From JANYCG01 sp031386665 (GTDB taxonomy: Bacteria; Pseudomonadota; Gammaproteobacteria; Burkholderiales; Burkholderiaceae_C), in NCBI GenBank assembly GCA_031386665.1, contig JANNCN010000170.1, positions 1 to 64,000 on the forward strand: DNA of 64,000 nt. The letters are read 5' to 3'. Each line of letters starts with the position of its first letter. Within the stretch, counting starts at the first letter, position 1. Below the pieces are notes generated by a model that was not told where the DNA came from, did not search any database, and saw nothing but the letters and a program-made list of their open reading frames with translations. The translations under genes were made by a program, and so were the position numbers. Positions 41,364 to 49,816 of the stretch are shown here, one piece after another.

Positions 41364-41903
41364 TCAGGCTTTCGCACCCGCCACAAAGCTGCCCGACTTA
41401 CCGCCGTGCTTCTCCAGCAGCTTCACGTCGTTCATTGCCATGCCGCGGTCGACGGCTTTGCACATGTCATAAATGGTGAGCAAGGCAACCTGAACGGCGG
41501 TGAGCGCTTCCATCTCAACGCCGGTTTGGCCCACCGTTTCGACCGTGGCAGTGCAGTAAATGGCACTTTTTTCTGTTTCGTTGCCCTTTAGTACCGAAAA
41601 ATCCAGCGCCACCCGGGTCAGCGCCAAGGGGTGACACAGGGGAATCAAGTCGCTGGTTTTTTTGGCAGCTTGTATGCCAGCAATGCGCGCAATGCCCAAC
41701 ACGTCGCCTTTTTTGGCCGTGCCGCCTTCAATAATGGCCAAAGTGGCGGGCAGCATGTCAATGCGCCCGCCGGCCGTGGCTTTGCGGTGCGTGCTGGCTT
41801 TGGCCGCCACGTCCACCATGTGGGCCTGGCCCTGGGCGTCAAAGTGGGTCAAATTGGCTGAAGCTTCGCTTGCAGCGGCGGTTGTCATGGCGTTTGAACT
41901 CAT
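41364..41903 (-). CDS. moaC: Cyclic pyranopterin monophosphate synthase
   Basis: The 179-residue enzyme forms cyclic pyranopterin monophosphate in molybdenum cofactor synthesis. Signatures: SDLIPLCHPLALT (residues 84-96), TGVEMEALTAV (127-137) and DMCKAVDRGM with the catalytic Asp and Lys. The first 15 residues are an Ala-rich extension; a start at the second Met (MTTAAASE) is also possible. It ends 9 bases from the convergent glycosylase gene. Its product is needed by enzymes such as Fdh1A, should that use molybdenum. Confidence 0.95.
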   Translation of the reverse strand: MSSNAMTTAAASEASANLTHFDAQGQAHMVDVAAKASTHRKATAGGRIDMLPATLAIIEGGTAKKGDVLGIARIAGIQAAKKTSDLIPLCHPLALTRVALDFSVLKGNETEKSAIYCTATVETVGQTGVEMEALTAVQVALLTIYDMCKAVDRGMAMNDVKLLEKHGGKSGSFVAGAKA

Positions 41904-41994
41904 GGTACAAACTTTACCTCAAGCTTACCTGGCTTTACCGTGATCAAGGCGGGCTTGGGCCGAACCTGCATTAACCTTTGCGCAACTGACCATC

Positions 41995-42777
41995 ATGTTT
42001 TCTAGCGAAACCTCTTTTTGGCGCGACCGGCTTCAAGCCAGTGGCATTCACCTGCTTTTGAGCCTGGCCATTGCCGCTTTGGCGGCTTTGCTGGTGTTTG
42101 GCATTTGGTACCCGTACCCGTACCGTGAAATTTCGGGCGGGCGCGAGCTGTTTTTGCTGGTTGTCTCGGTCGATGTGATTTTGGGACCGCTGATCACTTT
42201 GGCAATTTTCAACCGAAAAAAGCCCTGGAAAGTGCTGCGCCGTGACCTGGCAGTGGTCGCCCTGCTGCAATTAGGTGCCTTGGGCTATGGGTTGTGGACG
42301 GTTTTTGTCGCGCGCCCGGTGCACATGGTTTTTGAGAAAGACCGCCTTCGGGTTGTCCACGCCATCGAGGTTCCATTGAACTTGCTGCCCAAAACTGCGC
42401 CTAACGTCACGGCAATGCCTATTTTTGGTCCCACGCGGCTGTCATTGCGCGGGTTTGTCGACAACAAGGAAAAAACTGAAGTGATGTTTGCTGAAGTTGA
42501 AGGCCTTCCCTGGGGTGTTCGGCCCGACTTTTGGCAGCCTTACGAGGCCGATATTCCGGCTATTTTGAAGGCAGCCAAACCCGTGAGCGGCCCCAACGGC
42601 CTTAAAACCAAATTTGCCAGCCGCGCGGCCGACATTGACAAAGTGCTTGCCAGCACCGCACGCCCGCCAGCCACCCTGCTGTATTTGCCCGTTTTGTCGC
42701 GCAGCCTTGCCTGGACTGCATTTTTAGACCCCGTCACGGCCGATATCGTGGCCTACATGCCTTTGGACTCATTTTGA
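41995..42777 (+). CDS. tfpZ: TfpX/TfpZ-type pilin accessory protein
   Basis: The 260-residue protein has three N-terminal membrane helices (about 17-40, 50-72 and 84-104) and a soluble C-terminal part, with the family patterns LVFGIWYPYPYREISGGREL and SVDVILGPLITLAIFNRKKP. TfpX/TfpZ proteins are accessory to assembly or surface amount of certain type IV pilins in the inner membrane. The presence of pilA and a pilin glycosylase nearby supports the role. The stop overlaps the TTG start of the next gene, so the two are translationally coupled. Confidence 0.85.
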   Translation: MFSSETSFWRDRLQASGIHLLLSLAIAALAALLVFGIWYPYPYREISGGRELFLLVVSVDVILGPLITLAIFNRKKPWKVLRRDLAVVALLQLGALGYGLWTVFVARPVHMVFEKDRLRVVHAIEVPLNLLPKTAPNVTAMPIFGPTRLSLRGFVDNKEKTEVMFAEVEGLPWGVRPDFWQPYEADIPAILKAAKPVSGPNGLKTKFASRAADIDKVLASTARPPATLLYLPVLSRSLAWTAFLDPVTADIVAYMPLDSF

Positions 42778-44381
42778 ATGTTGATTTGATTCGGAGATTC
42801 TGGTTTTTGGCCGGGGCAGGCATTGGCCTGGTATTGGCCGCCAACCCCGCCTTGGCGCAAAGCGGCAAAACACCGCCTGCCACGGGGCAATCCGCCGGGC
42901 TGCCCAATCTGGGCGATGGCAGCGAAATGACCAGCAGCGCCGAACGCCGCCTGGGCGACCGCATCGTGCGGGAGCTTTACCGCGACCCCGATTACATTGA
43001 CGACCCGGTGTTGTTCGAGTACGTGCAGGCGATTTGGCAGCCCCTGCTGGCCGCCGCCCGTCTGCGGGGTGACCTGCCGCCTGAGCTGGACGAGCGCTTT
43101 GCTTGGGAAGTGCTGATGGGGCGCGACCGCACGATCAACGCCTTTGCGCTACCCGGCGGTTATTTTGGCCTGCATTTGGGGCTGATGGCCGCCGTGGGCA
43201 GCCGTGATGAACTGGCGTCGGTAATGGGGCACGAGCTGAGCCACGTGACCCAACGGCACATTTCGCGCTTGATTTCCAAGCAAAACTCAACCTCGCCCTG
43301 GTTGGTGGGGGCCATGATTTTGGGGGTTTTGGCCGCCAGCAAAAGCCAGGATGCGGCCAATGCGCTGGTCACGGGCAGCCAGGCCGTGGCGGCCCAAACC
43401 CAGCTCAATTTCTCGCGCGATATGGAACGTGAAGCGGATCGCGTGGGGTTTGGCGTGATGACGCAAGCCGGGTTTGACGGCCAGGGCTTTGTCTCGATGT
43501 TCGACAAGCTGCAGCAGGCGTCGCGCCTGAACGACCGGGGCAATTTTCCGTACCTGCGTGGGCACCCACTGACCACCGAGCGCATTGCCGACATGCAAGC
43601 CCGCGTGCGGGGCACAGGCGGCGCAGTAGGGACGGGGCCGGGCGGCGGCGCAACCCCCATCCGCCCTGGGGCCATGGAAGACGCCTTGATTTCAGCTCGC
43701 GCCCGCGTCTTGTCCAACCCCGGGGTGGACGCTTTGCATGCCTGGGGTGCGCTGGTGGCAGACGCCAACTTTGCCACCAAACCCAAAGTGCGACAGGCCG
43801 CAGAGCTTTACGGCGCCAGCCTGGCCGCCCTGAAACTGCGCGATCTTGGCGCCGCGACCAAGCTGTTGGCCAATTTGCAAGACGCTGTTCGCGCTGATGC
43901 GCCTGCCGCCCGCCTGGCGAGTTTGCTGGCTGCAGAACTGGCGCTGGCCGCAGGCAATCCGCCACAGGCCCAAGCTCTACTGGCTGACCAACCCGGTGCG
44001 ACCGCCTCCGCCCACCGCCCCGAAGTGGTGATGCTGGCGCAAGCCCACATCGCACAAGGGCGGCCCCAGGCGGCAACGCAAGGATTGCAAACTTGGCTGG
44101 CCAACCACCCGCGTGATGCGTTGGCCTGGCAACTGCTGTCGGCTGCCTACGCAGAGCAAGGCCAAACCCTGCGGGCCATTCGGGCAGACGCGGAAAGCCG
44201 GGTGGCAGTTCTGGATTACGCGCCCGCGAGTGAGCGTTTGAAAGCCGGGCAACTGCTCGCACGCGAGATGGCCAGCAAAGGCACGGCGGACCACATCGAG
44301 GCGTCCATCATCGACACCCGCGCCCGCGAGGTGGCTCTGCAGTTAAGAGAATTTCTTAGAGAACAGGCCGTTGAGCGCTGA
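42774..44381 (+). CDS. M48-family metallopeptidase, BepA/YfgC-like
   Basis: The 535-residue periplasmic protein has a signal peptide (FWFLAGAGIGLVLAANPALA) and an M48 zinc protease domain with GHELSHVTQRH (HELSH at about 153-157) and a downstream EREADRVGF motif that provides the third zinc ligand. The C-terminal part from about residue 330 is helical and TPR-like. This matches BepA, which guards outer-membrane protein assembly. The only in-frame start near the signal peptide is TTG at 42774, overlapping the tfpZ stop; an ATG at 42778 is out of frame. The stop region overlaps the convergent small membrane gene by 39 bases. Confidence 0.88.
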   Translation: MNVDLIRRFWFLAGAGIGLVLAANPALAQSGKTPPATGQSAGLPNLGDGSEMTSSAERRLGDRIVRELYRDPDYIDDPVLFEYVQAIWQPLLAAARLRGDLPPELDERFAWEVLMGRDRTINAFALPGGYFGLHLGLMAAVGSRDELASVMGHELSHVTQRHISRLISKQNSTSPWLVGAMILGVLAASKSQDAANALVTGSQAVAAQTQLNFSRDMEREADRVGFGVMTQAGFDGQGFVSMFDKLQQASRLNDRGNFPYLRGHPLTTERIADMQARVRGTGGAVGTGPGGGATPIRPGAMEDALISARARVLSNPGVDALHAWGALVADANFATKPKVRQAAELYGASLAALKLRDLGAATKLLANLQDAVRADAPAARLASLLAAELALAAGNPPQAQALLADQPGATASAHRPEVVMLAQAHIAQGRPQAATQGLQTWLANHPRDALAWQLLSAAYAEQGQTLRAIRADAESRVAVLDYAPASERLKAGQLLAREMASKGTADHIEASIIDTRAREVALQLREFLREQAVER

Positions 44382-44702
44382 TTCAATGATGATGCCCATC
44401 AGCGAGTAGATGAGCGAGCCAATCAAGGCCGCCATGAAGCCGTTGACCTGAAAGCCGCTCAACACACCAGAGGCTGCCCAGAACATCAGCGCGTTGATGA
44501 CGAACATGAACAGCCCCAGCGTGATCAGCGTGACCGGCAGGGTCAACACCACCAAAATGGGTTTCAAAATGGTGTTGAACAAGCCAATCACAAAGGCCGC
44601 AATCAAAGCCTGAGTGAAGCTTGTGACCACCACGCCGTTGTACAAATGTGCCACCGCAAGCAAGGCGGCCGCGCTCAGTAACCATTTGAGGATGAGTTTC
44701 AT
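44343..44702 (-). CDS. Phage-holin-family (Mycobacterium type IV) small membrane protein
   Basis: The 119-residue protein has four hydrophobic helices with the patterns LYNGVVVTSFTQALIAAFVI and GLFNTILKPILVVLTLPVTL, typical of the YvlD/phage holin family 4 proteins found on bacterial chromosomes. Despite the name it is not evidence of a prophage; no phage genes are near. The role is unknown, possibly membrane or envelope homeostasis. The ATG at 44702 gives the normal N-terminus (MKLILKWLLSAAALL). Confidence 0.85.
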   Translation of the reverse strand: MKLILKWLLSAAALLAVAHLYNGVVVTSFTQALIAAFVIGLFNTILKPILVVLTLPVTLITLGLFMFVINALMFWAASGVLSGFQVNGFMAALIGSLIYSLMGIIIESALNGLFSKKFS

Positions 44703-44734
44703 GAGCGCGAGAATACCACTATGCGGTTTTGCGC

Positions 44735-45202
44735 CTATTCGGACGCCAGCGCCATCAAGGCCCCCACACCCGCCACCGCGCCGGGCGCAGCCCAGCGGCT
44801 TCGGTGGCTGACGGGCTGGCTTTGGGTCACCGGTTCCAAGTCTTGGCCGAAGCGCGGGCAACGCGCGTCTAGCACCCGGGCCACACCGTGTTGGGCATGC
44901 AACTGGTCGGTGAAAACCGCCAAGCGACCGGTCGCCACAACCCGCACCACAGAGTCGCCTGGCTCATTGAAGGCACAGGATAGGCTGGCAAACAAGTCGT
45001 CACTCCATTTAGCGCGCCATTTTTGGCGTGCCGTGTGGCTGACCCACTTGCTCACGTGTTGCGTGAGCCGGGGCGGGCAGGCCACCAGGATCCAGGTGGT
45101 GGCTGTTCCTGCGCTTCGCAGTTTGGCGTCGCCGTTCTTCATGGGTGCCAGCTGTTGCAGGGCGTGGCTTGCGTCGTCCACATAGACGATGATTTTGTCC
45201 AT
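44735..45202 (-). CDS. Conserved protein of unknown function
   Basis: I do not recognise a family with certainty. The 155-residue product starts MDKIIVYVDDASHALQQL and has a strand-helix pattern with TWILVACPPRLTQHVSKWVS and VVRVVATGRLAVFTDQLHAQ, followed by an Ala/Gly-rich tail. No signal peptide or membrane helix is present. It has an AAGGAAT ribosome site and codon use like its neighbours, so it is probably a real gene. It lies alone between the holin-family gene and terC, on the same strand. Confidence 0.7.
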   Translation of the reverse strand: MDKIIVYVDDASHALQQLAPMKNGDAKLRSAGTATTWILVACPPRLTQHVSKWVSHTARQKWRAKWSDDLFASLSCAFNEPGDSVVRVVATGRLAVFTDQLHAQHGVARVLDARCPRFGQDLEPVTQSQPVSHRSRWAAPGAVAGVGALMALASE

Positions 45203-45315
45203 GGTGCATTCCTTTTAGGTTGTTAGCGTTGCGGAAAAGAAAACAAAAAACAAAAAACAGATAACAGAGAGCGGGGTACAGAAACTGGAGAGTTGGCGCT
45301 TGAAGTCAGGGCTGG

Positions 45316-46026
45316 CTAAGGTTGCGCCGTCATTGGACTGGACGCTTCGCTGCGCCGGTTCGACAAATGCCCTAACAACAACACGCCCGCTACCGCGACC
45401 GCGTAGGTGCCCCAACGCGCTGCCGCGTGCAGTATTTCGGGTGGGTCAAAAACCGGGTCCAGCCAGGGCTCGCTGATGATCATCTTGGCCGCAGTGAAGG
45501 CCAAAACAGCAGCGCCCAGTTTGATGATGATGGGAAAACGTTCGACCAGTTTGAGCACCACTGAGCTGCCCAAAACCACAATCGGCACGCTGACCAGCAG
45601 ACCAATAATCACCAAATCCATGGCGCCGTGGGCCGCACCAGCCACACCCAGTACGTTGTCCACGCCCATGAGTGCGTCGGCCACCACGATGGTTTTCATG
45701 GCACCCCAAAAGGTGGTGGCCGCCGGGTTGCCGTGGTCGCCCTGCCCGGCATCGTCAGCCAGCAGTTTGTAAGCAACCCACAAAAGGCCCAGGCCGCCCA
45801 CAAGCATGAGCCCGGGGATTTGGAGCAGCCACACCACGCCCAGCGTCATGACGGAGCGCACGCCAATCGCTCCCACCGTGCCCCAAATAATGGCTTTTCG
45901 TTTTAGTTTGTCGGGTAGGTGGCGCGCGGCGAGTGCAATCACAATGGCGTTGTCGCCAGCCAGTACCAAGTCTATAAGAATGATGGCGAGCAGCGCCGAC
46001 CACCAGGGGGCAGACATGAGTTCCAT
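45316..46026 (-). CDS. TerC/YjbE-family membrane protein, copy 2
   Basis: The 236-residue protein resembles the TerC protein at 24002 but is clearly a separate paralogue: LAGDNAIVIALAARHLPDKL near residues 22-41 and ADALMGVDNVLGVAGAAHGA near 115-134 carry the conserved acidic residues, with about seven membrane helices. TerC homologues of this type export manganese in several bacteria. A leader with yybP-ykoY-like features lies upstream, which supports a manganese role by association. The distance from that leader to the start is about 80-290 bases. Confidence 0.88.
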   Translation of the reverse strand: MELMSAPWWSALLAIILIDLVLAGDNAIVIALAARHLPDKLKRKAIIWGTVGAIGVRSVMTLGVVWLLQIPGLMLVGGLGLLWVAYKLLADDAGQGDHGNPAATTFWGAMKTIVVADALMGVDNVLGVAGAAHGAMDLVIIGLLVSVPIVVLGSSVVLKLVERFPIIIKLGAAVLAFTAAKMIISEPWLDPVFDPPEILHAAARWGTYAVAVAGVLLLGHLSNRRSEASSPMTAQP

Positions 46027-46104
46027 GACAGTTCTTTCGAGTCGTTTCGATCAACAACCCGCAGCGAACCGGCCAAAACAGATCCAGGGGACTCAAAAAG
46101 TCGC

Positions 46105-46330
46105 CCGAAACGCCTCAACTGGACCCACTACAGGCACCAATCGAAGGTCTGGCTCGACATGAAATCATGCGATATGTGCCCAACAAGCCGGAAGCTATGA
46201 ATGTTTGCATTGCTTCGTAATGACGACTTGTTGATGCTCTTTGCTGCAATCGCCCCGTGTGATAGTTCACATCAATGGCAACCTCCCTGTGCGACAAAAA
46301 GCGGGAGCTACTCCCCTTCGTGAACAAATT
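46105..46330 (-). ncRNA. Candidate yybP-ykoY manganese riboswitch
   Basis: On the minus strand upstream of terC copy 2 the sequence AAGGGGAGTAGCTCCCGC occurs at about 46301-46318. GGGGAGUAGC is the hallmark of yybP-ykoY leaders. Further on, AGACCTTCG and TGCCTGTAGTGGGTCC (about 46120-46150) look like the second conserved part. These RNAs bind Mn2+ and often control TerC/MntP exporters. The stem boundaries are not resolved by eye and the insert between the parts is long. From 46331 to 46515 I see nothing else. Confidence 0.5.
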
Positions 46331-46515
46331 TAACCACCAAAGCCCTATTCCATTCAAGTGTTGAGGGCATTGAGGGATGCAAGCCTTGGCCCGTGGAATG
46401 GCAACCGCCTTGGCAACTGGGTTGGCAGCTGGGTTGCCATCTGCGGGCTATCATTCCCCTGCCTTGCAGTTTCGCAACGGTCAGTCTGTAATCAATCCCC
46501 TCATCGGCATTTCTC

Positions 46516-46947
46516 ATGGCAGGCATTCACATCACCGACATTGAATCGGCCATTAACTTTTGGCGCGATAAGTTGCCTTCGCCCGACGGGTTTTCATTGG
46601 CAGCGCCCACCCGAGCCTTGGCCGAGGTGTATGCGCAAATGGTGTTCTACCATGAGGTCGAGGCCGACGAATTCAGCTTTCCCAAAGCCGCCTATGCCGC
46701 GTGGCTGGCCTGGTACGAGTCCACGCCCGACACGCCTTGCATTGCCATTTGCTCAACCAGCCAGGGCGACGAAACTTGCAAAGGCTGTGGCCGCAGTTTT
46801 GCCGAAGTGCAGCATTGGGTCGATTTTCGACCCGCCGAGAAACGCCAAACTTGGCGCCGCATCACCATGGAAGGCACGTCGTGGCGGTTTAACAAGTACG
46901 CGGAGCGGGCGGCTGAGGCGCGGGCGGCGAAGACCAAGGCGGGGTGA
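46516..46947 (+). CDS. DUF3717-DUF1289 protein with four-cysteine motif
   Basis: The 143-residue protein joins two small domains. Residues 1-70 match DUF3717 (ITDIESAINFWRDKLPSPDG), and residues 78-105 match DUF1289 (PCIAICSTSQGDETCKGCGR), a small four-Cys motif expected to bind a metal or Fe-S cluster. In related bacteria the two often occur as separate proteins. The C-terminus is Ala-rich and charged. The function is unknown. No ribosome site stands out; the ATG at 46516 gives the family N-terminus. Confidence 0.8.
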   Translation: MAGIHITDIESAINFWRDKLPSPDGFSLAAPTRALAEVYAQMVFYHEVEADEFSFPKAAYAAWLAWYESTPDTPCIAICSTSQGDETCKGCGRSFAEVQHWVDFRPAEKRQTWRRITMEGTSWRFNKYAERAAEARAAKTKAG

Positions 46948-47087
46948 CACAGGGGCTTGAGCAAATTTCTGTCTTGAGCAGGTTTTGTCAATAAGCCGTC
47001 CAAAAGGGGCTTGCCAAACGGGCGTTTCGAATGGGCGTTCCAAGCGGGTGGGCGAGCCGACGACACCGGGGTGGGTAGCTACGCGAA

Positions 47088-47312
47088 TGTCCCCCGGCCT
47101 TCGGCCTCCTCCTTGATTTCGCTTCGCCACCCACCCCAATGTCATCGGCAATCAGCGCGCGGGGTTGGTTTTTGGATTTCCGAGTCCAAAGCCTAAACCC
47201 CAAAACCCAAGCTCGTAGGATCGGGTCGGCGTGGCGCTCAGCGCAGCGGCATCAAGGAGGAGGCCGCAGGCCGGGGGACAGCCGCGAAGCTGAGTGCCAC
47301 GTCGGCCCGATC
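47088..47312. repeat. Nested inverted repeats in a gene-free stretch
   Basis: A 30-base arm at 47088-47117 (beginning TGTCCCCCGGCC) is repeated inverted at 47251-47280 with one mismatch. The right arm is itself the centre of another imperfect hairpin, 47219-47312, whose 32-base arms start with GATCGGG. Elements with CCCCCGGCC and AAGGAGGAGGCC arms are, as I recall, common between genes in Comamonadaceae. Apart from these repeats, 46948-47434 holds nothing I recognise. Confidence 0.8.
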
Positions 47313-47434
47313 CCGCCCACGGACGCAACCGGAGTGGGTAAATTTGAACTCGCTCAACCTCACTCAACCTCGCTAAAGGGTTGCAGCCCAACGCCGACCT
47401 GATTCCGACCGAGGTCAGGGCAGCGAAAGCGACC

Positions 47435-47995
47435 TCACTTCCAGTGAATCGGCTCAATATCCACCGTGGTGCTGCCATCCCCCAGCATCAGCACACCTTC
47501 TTGCACGGTCGCCTGCAACTGCATGCTGCGCTGCGCCATCGGGATAAGGGCCAGCGACGCGGCGGTGGGCACCCTGAACACGCTCAAGTTTTTGGGGCGG
47601 GCCAGCTTGGCTTCCATGGTGCGCCACCAGACTTCGGCGGCGTGGTTGAAGCAGTACAGCACCACTTCATCGGCGCGGCCTGTGGCTTTGAGCAGGGGCT
47701 TGTCTTCAGGCTGGCCGACTTCGATCCACAGCCGGGTCAGGCCCGTGTAGTCGCGCAGCCAGGCGTCGGGCTCATTCGGGTCGGACAGGCCTGCGCCAAA
47801 ACTTAGCGTGCCGTCACCTCCGCACACGGTTTGCAGCTTGTGTGCCTGCAAGGCCAGTGCGACCAGGCGAATCATCATGCGTTCATCGGTTTCGCTAGGG
47901 TGGCGCGCCAGCGTCAGGGCGTGGTCGGCGTAGTAATTGTGGTCAATGTCCGCAATTTGCAGGCTGGCTTTGAAGATGGTGGATTTGATGGCCAT
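47435..47995 (-). CDS. yaeQ: YaeQ-family protein
   Basis: The 186-residue protein is a YaeQ family member, recognised by MAIKSTIFKASLQIADIDHN, YYADHALTLARHPSETDERM and VVLYCFNHAAEVWW. The fold resembles PD-(D/E)XK nucleases, with the conserved acidic and lysine residues; the in vivo function is not settled. The ATG at 47995 is chosen because the family begins with MALK/MAIKST; the longer frame would run into the dispersed element. Confidence 0.92.
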   Translation of the reverse strand: MAIKSTIFKASLQIADIDHNYYADHALTLARHPSETDERMMIRLVALALQAHKLQTVCGGDGTLSFGAGLSDPNEPDAWLRDYTGLTRLWIEVGQPEDKPLLKATGRADEVVLYCFNHAAEVWWRTMEAKLARPKNLSVFRVPTAASLALIPMAQRSMQLQATVQEGVLMLGDGSTTVDIEPIHWK

Positions 47996-48017
47996 GGCGT
48001 GAGGTACTGTTGTTTTT

Positions 48018-48125
48018 ATGCTATAAAATATATAGCAAACTATGACCATTATACGAGAGCTAGAGGCTGATTTGACTCATATTTTGAGTGAATTTGATAA
48101 AAAAGAACCTGCAGGTTCTTTTTTG
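48018..48125 (+). repeat. Dispersed element, copy 5 (terminator head)
   Basis: The core ACGAGAGCTAGAGGC (48053-48067) is followed by a perfect 22-base palindrome made of AAAAGAACCTG and its complement (48101-48122) and T residues on both strands. The head faces the purB stop, 110 bases away. Confidence 0.85.
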
Positions 48126-48160
48126 TAGATTTTGCCGTAGAAGAAAGGTTTTCACGAAGG

Positions 48161-48231
48161 GCCGCCCCAAAGGAAAATGCGGCCCCCTTGGGGGGCAGGA
48201 AGCCACACGCAGTGGCGCCCGTGGGGGCAAA
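48161..48231. repeat. GC-rich dispersed repeat next to purB
   Basis: The stretch contains GGCCCCCTTGGGGGGCAG and CACACGCAGTGGC...GTGGGGGC. It has internal hairpins (GCCCCC/GGGGGC). I recall similar short repeats as common 3' flanks in Comamonadaceae. It ends 5 bases before the purB stop and may take part in transcript ending. Confidence 0.55.
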
Positions 48232-48236
48232 TACAA

Positions 48237-49616
48237 CTACACCCGACGTGCCAATATTTCAGCCATCCCCGTGTAACTGCCGGGCGTCATGGCCAGCAGG
48301 CGCTGTTTGTCCGCCTCTGGAATGGCCAGGTCAGCGATGAAGCCTTGCATCAACTCGCGGGTCATGGGGGCACCCCGGGTGAAGGTTTTGAGCTGTTCAT
48401 ACGGCTCGTGCAGGCCAAATCGGCGCATGACAGTTTGAATCGGCTCGGCCAGCACTTCCCACGATGCGTCCAGATCGGCCGCGATAGCGGGCTCGTTGAT
48501 TTCGAGCTTGCCAAGGCCCGTGTTCAGCGACTGGTAAGCCAGCACGGCATAGCCCAGCGCCACGCCCATGTTGCGCAGCACGGTGCTGTCGGTCAGGTCG
48601 CGTTGGAAGCGCGAGATGGGCAATTTCTCGCTCAAATGGCGCAACAGTGCATTGGCCAGGCCCAGGTTGCCCTCGGCGTTCTCAAAATCAATCGGGTTGA
48701 CCTTGTGCGGCATGGTGCTGGAGCCCACTTCGCCCGCCTTCAGCCGCTGCTTGAAGTACCCCAGGCTCACATAGCCCCACACGTCGCGCGACCAGTCGAT
48801 CAAAATGGTGTTGGTGCGGGCCACCGCGTCAAACAGCTCGGCCATGTAGTCGTGCGGCTCAATTTGAATGCTGTAGGGTTGAAACGTCAGGCCCAGGCCC
48901 AGCGGCTCGGGGGTTTCAATGACTTTGCGGCTAAACGCCTCCCAGTCAAAATCGGGCCAAGCTGACAAGTGCGCGTTGTAATTGCCCACGGCACCGTTCA
49001 TTTTGGCCATCAGCGCAATGCCAGCAATTTTGGCGCGTGCCGTTTGCAGCCGGACTACGACGTTGGCGATTTCTTTGCCCACGGTGGTGGGGCTGGCGGT
49101 TTGGCCGTGGGTTCGGCTCAGCATGGGCACGGCGGCAAACTGGGCTGCCATGGTGCGCAGTTTGTCAATCACGGCGTCCAGCGCAGGCAGCAACACCGTG
49201 TCGCGCGCGCCTTTAAGTTGCAAGGCATGGCTGGTGTTGTTGATGTCTTCGCTGGTGCAGGCAAAGTGCACAAATTCTGCGGCCTTAAGCAGCTCGGGGC
49301 GGGCCTCAAACTTGGACTTGATCCAGTATTCGACTGCCTTCACGTCATGGTTGGTGACTTTTTCGATTTCTTTGATCGCTGCGCCATCGCTTTCTGAAAA
49401 GTTTCTGACCAGTCCCAGTAAGTAAGTGCGTGCTCCGGCTGAAAGCGCCTTAAATTCAGAAAACCCCGCATCGCTGAGGGCAATGAACCATGCAATTTCG
49501 ACCTGCACGCGGCGCTGCATGTAGCCCTGCTCGCTCATTAAAGGGCGTAGGCTGGCGAGTTTGGCGGCGTAACGGCCATCCAAGGGAGACAGGGCAGAAA
49601 TAGTAGATAGGCGCAT
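48237..49616 (-). CDS. purB: Adenylosuccinate lyase
   Basis: The enzyme (459 residues from the ATG at 49616) cleaves adenylosuccinate and SAICAR in purine synthesis. The fumarase-superfamily signature GSSTMPHKVNPIDFENAEGN is complete and contains the mobile active-site loop; SRTHGQTASPTTVGKE has the catalytic His, and TSEDINNTSHALQL is conserved. An alternative start lies six codons upstream (49634). It is a stand-alone gene. The 180 bases between its start and the GST gene hold both promoters. Confidence 0.97.
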   Translation of the reverse strand: MRLSTISALSPLDGRYAAKLASLRPLMSEQGYMQRRVQVEIAWFIALSDAGFSEFKALSAGARTYLLGLVRNFSESDGAAIKEIEKVTNHDVKAVEYWIKSKFEARPELLKAAEFVHFACTSEDINNTSHALQLKGARDTVLLPALDAVIDKLRTMAAQFAAVPMLSRTHGQTASPTTVGKEIANVVVRLQTARAKIAGIALMAKMNGAVGNYNAHLSAWPDFDWEAFSRKVIETPEPLGLGLTFQPYSIQIEPHDYMAELFDAVARTNTILIDWSRDVWGYVSLGYFKQRLKAGEVGSSTMPHKVNPIDFENAEGNLGLANALLRHLSEKLPISRFQRDLTDSTVLRNMGVALGYAVLAYQSLNTGLGKLEINEPAIAADLDASWEVLAEPIQTVMRRFGLHEPYEQLKTFTRGAPMTRELMQGFIADLAIPEADKQRLLAMTPGSYTGMAEILARRV

Positions 49617-49816
49617 GGCGCTAATTGTAGACAAACCGTCGCGTTCAGCGCTACCGCGTCGCCTGCTCAGGGCCCACTGCGCGGAACTTTAACGGGCATT
49701 GCGTCACATCGATTTTGTCGCCAATTGCCGTCAATTGACACTCCGATGACGTCTAAGTGGCAGGCTTATGGGCCATGGTCGCTAGAATGCGCCCATAACC
49801 ACAAGCATCCTGACCC

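Noticed and set aside
44343..44702. Phage holin family gene as sign of a prophage
   Set aside because: The family name is historical; the gene is a small chromosomal membrane protein and no phage genes are near.
46358..46960. Plus-strand 200-codon frame overlapping the DUF3717-DUF1289 gene
   Set aside because: It is a shadow in another frame of the real gene at 46516-46947.
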